15,940 bases of DNA, from assembly GCA_937877455.1 (NCBI GenBank), contig CALFIU010000001.1:1-15940 (forward strand). The letters run 5' to 3'. This stretch comes from an uncultured Bacteroidales bacterium (GTDB lineage Bacteria > Bacteroidota > Bacteroidia > Bacteroidales > UBA3824). Both the position numbers and the translations under genes were made by a program. Under the pieces are notes generated by a model. It ran no database searches. It was given only the letters and a program-made list of their open reading frames with translations, and was not told where the DNA came from. This document shows, piece by piece, positions 8,085 through 15,084 of this stretch. Numbering within the stretch: the stretch's first letter is position 1; every line of letters begins with the position of its first letter.

Positions 8085-8654
8085 ATGAACACAAATAACA
8101 AACTGATAGTCTGCGATTTCATCGTGAAAAGCAAGGAGAAGACCATCAATTTTCTCATGAAAACTTTTTCGTGCCTGCAATATGATGATTGTGAGGATAT
8201 TTTTCAGGATGCGATGTTGGTATTCTACGAAAAAATCACGAAGGGCGACCTTGACAATATTAAATCTTCGCTTTACACATTTTTCGTCGGGATTTGCAAG
8301 TACAAAGCAATGGAATTTAGCCGAAAGAATAATAAAACCGGCTTTATTGACGACAACATGGTTTGTGGGAATTTTTCAGAGGAGAAACTCGAAGCAATCC
8401 TCAATCTCGACCGTGTAGATTCCACAATCGAAAACGCTAAAACTCAGGCTGTTGAAGAAATCGTCAACGACCTTCCCGATACTTGTGCAAAAGTTTTTTG
8501 GGGATATTTCAGGGACGGATTTTCACTCAAAACTTTGGCTTCGATGTACGGCAAAACAGAATCGGCGATGAAGGTTACAAAATTTCGTTGTTCGGAAAAA
8601 TTCAAAAACCGCTATCGTGAAGTGTTAAACAAAATTTTAAACAAGGCATTATGA
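8085..8654 (+). CDS. ECF-type RNA polymerase sigma-70 factor
   Basis: A 189-residue extracytoplasmic-function sigma factor. Region 2 spans about residues 10-85, with DDCEDIFQDAMLVFYEKI matching the core-binding and -10-recognition helices and SLYTFFVGICKYKAMEFSRK matching regions 2.3-2.4. Region 4 spans about 128-180 (VNDLPDTCAKVFWGYFRDGFSLKTLASMYGKTESAMKVTKFRCSEKFK), the helix-turn-helix that reads the -35 element. There is no region 1.1 or 3, as expected for this class. Its stop overlaps the ATG of the membrane anti-sigma candidate by 4 nt (ATGA). It would direct RNA polymerase to a small regulon, and the 29-bp element repeated at 13874, 15021 and 15404 is a candidate target. Its own upstream region has no full copy. 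Composition rises sharply here compared with the genes to the left. Confidence 0.9.
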   Translation: MNTNNKLIVCDFIVKSKEKTINFLMKTFSCLQYDDCEDIFQDAMLVFYEKITKGDLDNIKSSLYTFFVGICKYKAMEFSRKNNKTGFIDDNMVCGNFSEEKLEAILNLDRVDSTIENAKTQAVEEIVNDLPDTCAKVFWGYFRDGFSLKTLASMYGKTESAMKVTKFRCSEKFKNRYREVLNKILNKAL

Positions 8655-9373
8655 ACCAGGAATTTAACGACATACCCGAAGGCGCATTGAAGGACGACGA
8701 GGATTTGGTAAAATTTCTTCGCAGCGAACTTTCCGCAGACGACGAGGCGGTTTTCATGCAAAAAATCAATGAAAATCCCGACCTCAAAGCTCGTGCCATC
8801 GCCGTTGCAAGGCTTATCAAAGGTCTTGAAAATAAAGGCGTTGCTGATGACGAAAAACTCAAATCCGCCTTCAAAAAACTCTCTGTCGATGATGTGAAAA
8901 AACTAACAAAACCAACAGGAAAAACTATTAAATTCAAACAGATTTTTGCGTGGGTTGCATCGGCGGCTGCGGTGTTGGTTTTGGTGTTTGGATTGAGGAT
9001 TTTTTATGTTAATTCCACATACGAAAAACTCGCCGCCGAATATGAAAATTCATTTCAATTTTCCGAAATTTCGCGTGGTGGCGATGATGATATGAACGAA
9101 AAGGTTAAAATATTGTGCGACAATGTTTTAAACGGCACAAATTTAGAAACAACAATCGAAAGACTCACCGGAATTTTTACAAAATCGCAGGAAGAAACTT
9201 TCAATATTTGCACCAATTATTATGCAACTTCGGGCTGGTTTTTGACGCTCGCACACCTCAAAAATCACGACCCCGAAAGCGCAAAATCAATTTTAAAAAT
9301 ACTGATCGAAAACCCCGACACCAAGGCATCAGTTAGAGAAAAGTCGGAGGAACTTTTGAAACGGATAGAGTAG
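8651..9373 (+). CDS. Putative single-pass anti-sigma factor with periplasmic domain
   Basis: A 240-residue protein translationally coupled to the ECF sigma gene. The N-terminal 90 residues are acidic and helical (DLVKFLRSELSADDEAVFMQKINENPDLKARAIAVARLIKGL), like the cytoplasmic sigma-binding part of zinc-free anti-sigma factors. No HxxxCxxC zinc motif is present. One transmembrane helix lies at about 97-119 (IFAWVASAAAVLVLVFGLRIF), with positive residues before it, giving an N-in orientation. About 120 residues would then be periplasmic. They are helical, with two cysteines (KILCDN, NICTNYY) and a final LARLKNHDPESAKSILKILIE-like helical pair that could be TPR-like. Assignment rests on position, length and topology, not on a clear family hit. 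It probably holds the sigma factor inactive until an envelope signal arrives. The caspase gene follows directly. Confidence 0.7.
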   Translation: MNQEFNDIPEGALKDDEDLVKFLRSELSADDEAVFMQKINENPDLKARAIAVARLIKGLENKGVADDEKLKSAFKKLSVDDVKKLTKPTGKTIKFKQIFAWVASAAAVLVLVFGLRIFYVNSTYEKLAAEYENSFQFSEISRGGDDDMNEKVKILCDNVLNGTNLETTIERLTGIFTKSQEETFNICTNYYATSGWFLTLAHLKNHDPESAKSILKILIENPDTKASVREKSEELLKRIE

Positions 9374-9377
9374 GAGG
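9372..9377 (+). promoter_or_regulatory. Perfect Shine-Dalgarno AGGAGG that decides the caspase start
   Basis: AGGAGG overlaps the TAG stop of the preceding gene and is 5 nt from the ATG at 9383. A GTG at 9377 is in frame but overlaps the last base of this site, so ATG 9383 is the sensible start. Such strong sites are uncommon among the other genes here. Confidence 0.75.
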
Positions 9378-9382
9378 TGGTT

Positions 9383-10255
9383 ATGTTTATAAAAAAATAC
9401 ATATCAATCTTTTTGATATTGTTTTCGATTGTCGGCACGGCGGTCGGACAAGTGAAAAACGCGCTGTTTGTGGGGATTTCCCAATATCCCAAAAATTCAG
9501 GTTTTGGAGATATTAACGGCGAAAATGATTGTGAAATTATAAGTAAAAATCTTGAAAATCAAGGTTTTAAGATTACAAAACTTTTAAACTCACAAGCCAC
9601 TGCCGCAAATATCCGAGGCGCATTGCAAAATCTTACAACGAACTCAGTGAAAGGCAGTTACATTTACATTCATTTTTCGTGCCACGGACAGCCTTTTGAG
9701 GACAAACCACCATACGACGAAGATGACCATTGGGACGAATCAATAGTTGCATACGATGCCCAAAAGAACTATCAATCAGGCGTTTATGAGGGTGAAAACC
9801 ATATTCTTGACGACGAACTTCATGATTATTTCAATAAAATTCGTAAAAAAATCGGTGAGGATGGATTTTTGTGTGTCGTTATTGATGCCTGCCATTCGGG
9901 AACTTCATCACGGGATGAGATTGATGATGAGGACGTTATACGCGGCACGTATTTGGGGTTCAGCGAAAATGGCAAAATTTTCGCGCCAAGAATCAACAAA
10001 CAGGGAAATTTTATAATTGACAAAATCCCCGGCTCGTCCGACATCATAATTCTCGAAGCCTGCCGCGCATATCAATACAACAAAGAGGTCTTCAAGAACG
10101 GTAAAAATTACGGCGCATTGTCGTATTATGTCAGTGAAACGCTTAACAATCAAATTATTACAAAAAATCTTGATTGGGTTTTGCGCGTCAGAGATTTGAT
10201 GGAAAAAGACAACGCATTGACCGAGCAAAACATGGTTTATGAATCAAGTTTTTGA
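9383..10255 (+). CDS. Exported caspase-like peptidase (family C14)
   Basis: A 290-residue protein from ATG 9383. A signal peptide covers about residues 1-22 (FIKKYISIFLILFSIVGTAVGQ), so the enzyme should act outside the cytoplasm. The caspase/metacaspase p20-like core follows: NALFVGISQYP, then catalytic His101 in YIHFSCHGQ and catalytic Cys170 in VVIDACHSG, the full dyad. Between them are acidic loops (YDEDDHWDES, later DEIDDEDV), which in metacaspases can bind calcium. That is only a suggestion here. The C-terminal p10-like part has LEACRAYQYNKE and NYGALSYYVSE. Cleavage would be expected after a basic or acidic residue depending on the pocket, which I cannot assign. It is third in the sigma/anti-sigma operon and converges on the CHAT gene with 20 bp between stops. 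Likely regulated with the sigma factor. Confidence 0.9.
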   Translation: MFIKKYISIFLILFSIVGTAVGQVKNALFVGISQYPKNSGFGDINGENDCEIISKNLENQGFKITKLLNSQATAANIRGALQNLTTNSVKGSYIYIHFSCHGQPFEDKPPYDEDDHWDESIVAYDAQKNYQSGVYEGENHILDDELHDYFNKIRKKIGEDGFLCVVIDACHSGTSSRDEIDDEDVIRGTYLGFSENGKIFAPRINKQGNFIIDKIPGSSDIIILEACRAYQYNKEVFKNGKNYGALSYYVSETLNNQIITKNLDWVLRVRDLMEKDNALTEQNMVYESSF

Positions 10256-10275
10256 AGGAGTTTTTCCGCCTTTTC

Positions 10276-12681
10276 CTAATCCAACATCACCCACGCCGCC
10301 CAATAATACGGGTCGGGGAATTGCTTTTTAACTTCGTCCTGCGCCATTTTCAATGCTTTGTGGCGGTCGTTGGTTTCAAATAGAAACTTGTAAAAATGCT
10401 GCATGAACAATGCCGTTACGCCGTCGTCCACCTTCCATAACGACATCAAAATCGCCCCTGCACCAGCCTGTTTGAAAGCACGTTGCAATCCAAAAACGCC
10501 GTCAATAGGAAAGATTTTCCCACGCGCCGTTTCGCACGCGGAGAGAACAATGAGTTTGGTGTTTGAGAGGTCGAGTTGCGAGATTTCGTAAGCTGTGAGT
10601 ATGCCGTCCTCGACGTTTGGCAAATCAAAATTGCCTTTCCAAGCGTTGTTTGCGCCAAAAAGTGCAAGTCCAGAAAGAGCCATCGCGGATTCCTTTTGCG
10701 AGTAGGTGTTGACAGATTGGGCGAAAGGACGGGTGGCGATGTCTTGTTCTGTTTCAAGGCTGAATCCATGCGTGGATAAGTGAAGAATTTCGGGGGAGTT
10801 CCCACTCAACCGTTTGAAAGATTCTTCGGTGGCGGATGTTTGTTCGTAGGTTTTGACGGCGATGTTTTTTGAGGTCAAGGTTTGCGAAATTTTGTCGATT
10901 TCAGTTTTGGAATTATTAAGACGACCAAATATTTTTCCTCGTTCGGCGGTGTAGTCGGCAGTTGCGTAGTCGATGTCGCCAAAAAGTATGGCAGATTTTG
11001 CGGCAGCGATTTCGCGAGATTTTATGTTTGGTATTTCGGCGGTTGAGGATACACGAACCATTTTGTATTTTTGGTTGAGAGGTGTGCTATTTTCGTCCTC
11101 AAATAAATCAAAATTTAATTGCGAAAGTTTGCCACAAGGGGAATAGTAAATGGTGTGGGCATCGGGAAGATATTGTTCTATTTGGTGGAACAATATTTTG
11201 TATAACGCCATGGTTTTTGTTTGGTATATTTCGTTGTAAAAAAATGGGTCTTCCTTGTTGCTGAGAAATATGTTGTCGCAATCTCTAATCGAGGTTGAAA
11301 ATTCTATTTTAGGTTCAGAAAAATTTTTGCCGACCACAAGCATGCAATAGATTGTGTCAGTGCCACCGTCATCCTTTGGTGCATACATAAGACTATATTC
11401 AATGGCGTATTCTGCATCGTCAAGCGATTTTTTGACATCTTCCCAAATCTTGCTTGATTGTTTTATTTGTTGGCGCAAATCGCCAAGATTATTGATAATA
11501 TTCTCCTCTTTCTTAGAAATTTGGCTTTTTAGTGCATCAAGATTGCTGACATCCGAAGTGTGGAAAATGAATTTTTCTTTGAGCGATTTCAGTTCAGCAA
11601 ATTCATTTTGTAACGTCAAGTCTGACGATTTGTGAACGCCGTTTTCGAGTATTTTTTCAGAATTTAACAACAGATTTCGGCAAAAAAGCGATATGTCAAA
11701 CGATTGTCTCAAAACATCATTGTTTTTATGAAAATATGCGATAAAATTGTTCAACGCCATCATTTCCATTGAAATTTTGTTCCAATAATTTTCACGCTCC
11801 GATGACGGAAAATCGCCAAAAATTTTGGCAATATTATCAATGGCAATATCATTGTATATGGAAAGTGCTTCGGCAGTCTGTTTAATTTTCATTTTCCCAA
11901 AATTTGCAAACACCAAATTCTGGGCTAACATATAGGCGTAGTCGGTGTTGAGAGTACGTGCCTTTTTCAACAAATTTGCGGCTTGTGTCAATTTGCCGCT
12001 TTGAATCAACAATGTACTATAATTGATTAGGGCAAGCGGCAAGGCATTGTTAGATTCAAAAGTACCTTTACAATTGTCTATCACGTAGTTATAACATTTT
12101 TCTGCCGTTGCTGCATCTCTGTTGTAGTAATACGCGACACCATAATTGTTGACAAGTAAAAAATGCTTTTCGTCCGTGATTTTGAAGATACTGCCATATT
12201 TGTTTTCATAGTTGGCAACGGCAGCATCCATTATATTTTTCATGTCGGAATATTGTTGTAATTCGCCGCAAATTAATGCTGCATTACACATTGCTATAAT
12301 ATATTCGTCTTCCAAAGAATTGGCTTCACGACACATTTGCTCTACTTTTGCAAATATATTCATTGCCTCGACGTAGTTTTTTAGCGAATACTCCACCAAT
12401 CCAGAATAACAAATTAAAGTCCGCAAAGGTTGGTCATTGGTTGCACCATGACTTTTCAAAAAGTTTATTCCATCTTCAGATGTCTTTTTGGCATTATAAT
12501 AGTCGCTGATATTCATATAACAGAAAATCAACGAATTGACAGTTTCAGAATATTGTTTTTCGTCAAATATCGCTGCATTTTCGATGTTGGCTTTCACTTG
12601 AATTAACGAATCAATCACGTTCTGCCCCTTGACACTGAAAAACGTCAGGGCAAGGATTAAGGATATGAGGAGTTTTTTCAT
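10276..12681 (-). CDS. Exported TPR-CHAT protein (caspase-fold peptidase)
   Basis: An 801-residue protein. A signal peptide occupies about residues 1-20 (KKLLISLILALTFFSVKGQ). Residues about 25-345 form tetratricopeptide-type helical repeats (for example ALPLALINYSTLLIQSGKLTQAANLLKKA), residues about 350-410 are a likely coiled coil, and the CHAT domain fills about 520-801. Its dyad is intact: His638 in ILHLSTHGFS and Cys716 in IVLSACETARG. GVFGLQRAFKQAGAGAILMSLWKVDD and the terminal YYWAAWVMLD are typical CHAT segments. The TPR part probably recognises a partner and the CHAT part cleaves protein. Bacterial CHAT proteases include separase-like enzymes and the CRISPR-linked Craspase, but no Cas gene is present here. 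The gene faces the sigma/caspase operon. A -7 box at 12701-12708 suggests an ordinary promoter rather than the 29-bp element. Confidence 0.9.
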   Translation of the reverse strand: MKKLLISLILALTFFSVKGQNVIDSLIQVKANIENAAIFDEKQYSETVNSLIFCYMNISDYYNAKKTSEDGINFLKSHGATNDQPLRTLICYSGLVEYSLKNYVEAMNIFAKVEQMCREANSLEDEYIIAMCNAALICGELQQYSDMKNIMDAAVANYENKYGSIFKITDEKHFLLVNNYGVAYYYNRDAATAEKCYNYVIDNCKGTFESNNALPLALINYSTLLIQSGKLTQAANLLKKARTLNTDYAYMLAQNLVFANFGKMKIKQTAEALSIYNDIAIDNIAKIFGDFPSSERENYWNKISMEMMALNNFIAYFHKNNDVLRQSFDISLFCRNLLLNSEKILENGVHKSSDLTLQNEFAELKSLKEKFIFHTSDVSNLDALKSQISKKEENIINNLGDLRQQIKQSSKIWEDVKKSLDDAEYAIEYSLMYAPKDDGGTDTIYCMLVVGKNFSEPKIEFSTSIRDCDNIFLSNKEDPFFYNEIYQTKTMALYKILFHQIEQYLPDAHTIYYSPCGKLSQLNFDLFEDENSTPLNQKYKMVRVSSTAEIPNIKSREIAAAKSAILFGDIDYATADYTAERGKIFGRLNNSKTEIDKISQTLTSKNIAVKTYEQTSATEESFKRLSGNSPEILHLSTHGFSLETEQDIATRPFAQSVNTYSQKESAMALSGLALFGANNAWKGNFDLPNVEDGILTAYEISQLDLSNTKLIVLSACETARGKIFPIDGVFGLQRAFKQAGAGAILMSLWKVDDGVTALFMQHFYKFLFETNDRHKALKMAQDEVKKQFPDPYYWAAWVMLD

Positions 12682-12700
12682 TGTAGTTGCGTTTTGGTCG

Positions 12701-12708
12701 CAAAGTTA
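12701..12708 (-). promoter_or_regulatory. Candidate -7 promoter box for the CHAT gene
   Basis: On the minus strand this reads TAACTTTG, an exact TAnnTTTG match, 19 nt before the ATG at 12681. No TTTG is found at the expected -33 distance. That region is occupied by the terminator hairpin of the gene before it, so the promoter is only half supported. Confidence 0.45.
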
Positions 12709-12767
12709 CAAAAAAAAACATACGAATCGCCGCATCGCGAAAAAAAATTTGCAACAATGCGGCGATT
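12709..12767 (-). terminator. Hairpin plus T-run after the secreted orphan gene
   Basis: AATCGCCGCAT (12725-12735) and ATGCGGCGATT (12757-12767) form a perfect 11-bp stem with a 21-nt loop. Read on the minus strand, the stem is followed after six bases by an uninterrupted T-run (the A-run at 12710-12718 on the plus strand). This fits an intrinsic terminator 27 bp after the stop at 12795, separating that operon from the CHAT gene. The long loop makes it less classical. Confidence 0.65.
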
Positions 12768-12794
12768 ATTGTGCATCAAAGCGCAGAATTATCG

Positions 12795-13310
12795 TTATTT
12801 ATAGAAATAAAATGCATCCCATTCTCCGTAAAAATTACTAAGACTACTATCTGATTTCATAACAACAGCAACAACAACTGACTGGTTGTTAAGTCTTTGG
12901 TATGGTTCTACAAAAACAACTATATAGTATTTGTTGTTCCAGCCCATATCGTAAGGGTCATAACCATAAGGATCTTTTTTGGTGCAGTTATGCCTATAGA
13001 TGTGTGCTACGCTTCCATTATCACTTATTCCTACATTGCTGCCGTATGTTTTGACTTTACAACGACCATTTGAGGTTGAAAACGTCCAACCTATTGTATA
13101 ATTCTTGATACCGAAGTATCTTGTTAGTTCACCCAAAGACCTAAATTTTGGAAGATCACTTATTCCATTTCTATTTCGAGAGTCTATTCCTTCAATGTCA
13201 AGGTAATAGGTGTCCACCCAATCTGTGCTATTTGATACAACTAACTGAGCCTTGCTTGCAAATGGTGTTAGTATGAGAAATAGCTGCATAAATTTAATTA
13301 TTAGTTTCAT
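12795..13310 (-). CDS. Secreted protein of unknown family
   Basis: A 171-residue protein I do not recognise. It begins with a signal peptide (MKLIIKFMQLFLILTPFASKAQ), so the mature protein is about 149 residues and periplasmic or surface-exposed. The mature part is rich in Tyr, Asn, Ser and Val and looks beta-stranded (KYYIVVFVEPY, QSVVVAVVMKSD). Two cysteines (GRCKVK and HNCTKK) could form one disulfide. The middle YDPYDMGWNNKYY is aromatic-rich. It starts 31 nt after the stop of the SH3b-DUF3761 gene and shares its direction, so the two are probably one transcript driven by the 29-bp element at 13874. A hairpin terminator follows its stop. Co-expression with a wall-binding-type SH3b protein suggests an envelope role, which is inference only. 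Confidence 0.7.
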   Translation of the reverse strand: MKLIIKFMQLFLILTPFASKAQLVVSNSTDWVDTYYLDIEGIDSRNRNGISDLPKFRSLGELTRYFGIKNYTIGWTFSTSNGRCKVKTYGSNVGISDNGSVAHIYRHNCTKKDPYGYDPYDMGWNNKYYIVVFVEPYQRLNNQSVVVAVVMKSDSSLSNFYGEWDAFYFYK

Positions 13311-13341
13311 TTTTGCCTATTTTTGAATTATTTTACTTTTT

Positions 13342-13839
13342 TTAATTCAACCAAACCTTAACCCCACCGTGATGCGAACACGTGCCGCGTCTGTGTGCGC
13401 TGAAACTATATGTTCCGTCGCGGCAAATTGCAGTTGCGCCCGACGGTGTGGACGTCGAATAGTATGGTCGTGGAATCCTGTTACCGTCCACATTGGTGTA
13501 GTAGCCACGCCCACCGCTTGTTGTTTTTGTATAACTATTTGACGACCAGCTATTGCTGTTGTTTTTGGCTTGAAGTCCGCGCTGTCCAGATAGATATTTG
13601 GTTGAAATATATCCTGTCTGTCCGTTGTAAACAACTTCCAGCCAATCACTTTCGTAGTAGTTGTAGTCGTTGATGGTTACTTGTGTTCCTGCTGGAACAG
13701 TTCCCAAAATTGCGTAACCTGTCGAGGGACCTTTCCTGACATTGAGATTGGTGGTCGTGAACCTTACAAGTTGTCCGAAACAGTTGAACGTCAATACGAC
13801 ATTCAATAAGAATATCAAGATAAATTGTTTTTTGCTCAT
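13342..13839 (-). CDS. Secreted SH3b-DUF3761 protein
   Basis: A 165-residue exported protein. A signal peptide covers about residues 1-23 (KKQFILIFLLNVVLTFNCFGQ). A bacterial SH3 domain follows (about 25-85): NLNVRKGPSTGYAILGTVPAG, DWLEVVYNGQTGYISTKYL. A Ser/Asn/Thr-rich linker leads to a DUF3761 domain (about 110-164), recognised by YYTNVDGNRIPRP, the CRDGTYSFSAHRRGTCSHHGG core and the closing VKVWL. The core has two cysteines and several histidines, which could make a disulfide or a metal site. SH3b domains often bind cell-wall peptides, while DUF3761 is of unknown function. It is the first gene of a two-gene unit with the secreted orphan at 12795, and the 29-bp element ends 34 nt before its ATG. 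Confidence 0.85.
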   Translation of the reverse strand: MSKKQFILIFLLNVVLTFNCFGQLVRFTTTNLNVRKGPSTGYAILGTVPAGTQVTINDYNYYESDWLEVVYNGQTGYISTKYLSGQRGLQAKNNSNSWSSNSYTKTTSGGRGYYTNVDGNRIPRPYYSTSTPSGATAICRDGTYSFSAHRRGTCSHHGGVKVWLN

Positions 13840-13873
13840 TTCTTTTTACTTTTTATTGGTTTGACTTTTACAC

Positions 13874-13902
13874 TTAGTGTCAGAAAAGGACTAAAGGTTA
13901 CA
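13874..13902 (-). promoter_or_regulatory. 29-bp repeated element, copy A (before SH3b-DUF3761 gene)
   Basis: On the minus strand: TGTAACCTTT, 10 bp, TGACACTAA. Both arms are identical to copies B and C. It is 34 nt upstream of the ATG at 13839 and 17 bp beyond the stop of the J-domain gene. The layout fits an ECF-type promoter (TGTAAC as -35, ACACTA region as -10) or an operator. Confidence 0.75.
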
Positions 13903-13919
13903 CAGATTTTGGAAAAAAA

Positions 13920-14393
13920 TTATGAACACGCTTTAAAAAGCAATGTACCAACAACACATAGTACTACAACCACTATTATTTGGTACTTCAACTCTTCGGC
14001 TGCACCATAAACAAAAGTCTTGGTGTTTCGTTTGAGAGACTGCATAAACTCGTCCACAAGGTTGTGGGCATACTCGCGAGCTTGATAAACATCATTTTTT
14101 ACACTTTCGTCTTTGATGTCGTATGATGAATATGTCCACGATGTTCCTGACGGTTCGGACGCTTGTGTACTCTCTTGTCTGAAACGCTTGTATTCTTTGT
14201 CGTAACGGCTTCGCTTTTCATCATCTTTAAGGATGGCGTAGGCCTCGTTGATGTCCTGCATCTGCGACGTTGTGTCCTTGCCAGGATTTCTGTCGGGATG
14301 GTATTTCATCGACGCGGCCTTATATGCCTTCCTTATTTCCTCTATTGAGGCTGTAGGCTCGATTTCGAGAATCTTGTAGTAGTCTTTGAACAT
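13920..14393 (-). CDS. Tail-anchored J-domain (DnaJ-like) protein
   Basis: A 157-residue type III J-domain protein. The J domain spans about residues 3-70 (DYYKILEIEPTASIEEIRKAYKAASMKYHPDRNPGKD through DEKRSRYDKEYKRF), with the HPD motif that stimulates DnaK ATPase at 32-34. There is no Gly/Phe region, zinc finger or DnaJ C-terminal domain, so it is not the housekeeping DnaJ. A charged and Ser-rich linker leads to a C-terminal hydrophobic segment (about 136-153, IIVVVVLCVVGTLL) followed by FKACS, which makes a C-tail membrane anchor with the J domain in the cytoplasm. It should recruit DnaK to the inner membrane, perhaps for its operon partners. Its ATG is only 2 nt after the stop of the two-helix membrane protein gene, so coupling is likely. 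Confidence 0.9.
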   Translation of the reverse strand: MFKDYYKILEIEPTASIEEIRKAYKAASMKYHPDRNPGKDTTSQMQDINEAYAILKDDEKRSRYDKEYKRFRQESTQASEPSGTSWTYSSYDIKDESVKNDVYQAREYAHNLVDEFMQSLKRNTKTFVYGAAEELKYQIIVVVVLCVVGTLLFKACS

Positions 14394-14395
14394 CG

Positions 14396-14605
14396 CTATT
14401 TTTGGAGGATTGACGAGTCATTGTTATTCTTACTGTCATCATCTTTTTTGCCAGACTTCCATACTGCAATCAAACCTGCTATCACAACAAACGCAAAAGC
14501 ATTTTTTAGTATAACAGGAACGCCTGCGTTATGCATCAATCCGTTAATTATCATCCATACGATGACAACAACAACGGTTACTATGATTTTTGTTGTTTTT
14601 TCCAT
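14396..14605 (-). CDS. Small two-helix membrane protein
   Basis: A 69-residue protein from the ATG at 14605-14603 (MEKTTKIIVTVVVV). A longer frame reaches back to 14665 but would overlap the preceding gene and lacks sense, so the shorter start is chosen. It leaves a 14-nt gap after the stop of the secreted-protein gene. Two hydrophobic segments lie at about 6-23 and 29-48, joined by a short NGLMHNAGVP loop. The charged, Asn/Asp/Lys-rich tail (KKDDDSKNNNDSSILQK) should be cytoplasmic if both ends are inside. I do not recognise a family. It sits between a secreted protein and a tail-anchored J-domain protein in one tight unit, so it may be a membrane partner for that chaperone. Confidence 0.7.
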   Translation of the reverse strand: MEKTTKIIVTVVVVIVWMIINGLMHNAGVPVILKNAFAFVVIAGLIAVWKSGKKDDDSKNNNDSSILQK

Positions 14606-14619
14606 TTTTATGACTTTGA

Positions 14620-14982
14620 TTACTTTGTTACATAGATTTTGAGGACACTTGATTCCACTTCCCAATATACTTTCGGTCGCATTGCGCCGTCGATTCTGAG
14701 AACAACGTGGTCGTCGAAGATTGTTTTCTTAGAGCCTGAAAAACACGTGTCTCCATTGGCTTCAACACCGATTCCATAATCGTTACGGATTTCGGCACGC
14801 AAGAAATATTTGTAGCCAATCGCTTGACTTCCACTCTCGAAGATGTAGACCGAGGCTTGAGTGTCGTCAATCAATTCCACCTCAGTTGTTGAAGTGATTG
14901 GCAACTCAATTTTGTCGCCCTTGCCTGCAAACACGTTCAACGTCAAGAATGCAAGCATAATTGTGAATAGGGTTCTTTTCAT
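14620..14982 (-). CDS. Small secreted protein of unknown family
   Basis: A 120-residue protein with a signal peptide (KRTLFTIMLAFLTLNVFAG, cleavage probably after residue 19 or 20), giving a mature chain of about 100 residues. The mature part alternates polar and hydrophobic residues (ASVYIFESGSQAIGYKYFLRAEI, DHVVLRIDGAMRPKVYWEVESSVLKIYV) and looks like a beta-sandwich. There is a single cysteine (DTCFSG). I do not recognise the family. It is first in a three-gene unit with the two-helix membrane protein and the J-domain protein. The 29-bp element ends 38 nt before its ATG. It is likely periplasmic. Confidence 0.75.
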   Translation of the reverse strand: MKRTLFTIMLAFLTLNVFAGKGDKIELPITSTTEVELIDDTQASVYIFESGSQAIGYKYFLRAEIRNDYGIGVEANGDTCFSGSKKTIFDDHVVLRIDGAMRPKVYWEVESSVLKIYVTK

Positions 14983-15020
14983 TGTTTATCTATTTTAATG
15001 GTTCAACTTTTATTTTCCTT

Positions 15021-15049
15021 TTAGTGTCATCTTTCTTAAAAAGGTTACA
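15021..15049 (-). promoter_or_regulatory. 29-bp repeated element, copy B (before secreted/TM/J-domain operon)
   Basis: Minus strand: TGTAACCTTT, 10 bp, TGACACTAA, with both arms identical to copies A and C. The 10-bp spacer (TTAAGAAAGA) differs from the other two. It lies 38 nt upstream of the ATG at 14982, in the 102-bp gap after the XRE gene. Confidence 0.75.
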
Positions 15050-15084
15050 CTTTTATCACTACAAATTTACTCGCTCTCTTCCTC

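Noticed and set aside
12629..12638. TTGACACTGA on the plus strand, similar to the TGACACTAA arm
   Set aside because: No TGTAACCTTT arm lies 10 bp before it, and it is inside the signal-peptide coding region of the CHAT gene.
10276..12681. CRISPR-associated (Craspase-like) role for the CHAT protein
   Set aside because: No Cas gene, no repeat-spacer array, and the protein has a signal peptide, which does not fit a cytoplasmic CRISPR partner.
14606..14665. Longer N-terminus for the two-helix membrane protein
   Set aside because: It would overlap the end of the upstream gene by 46 bp, and the extra 20 residues precede a natural MEKTTK membrane-protein start.
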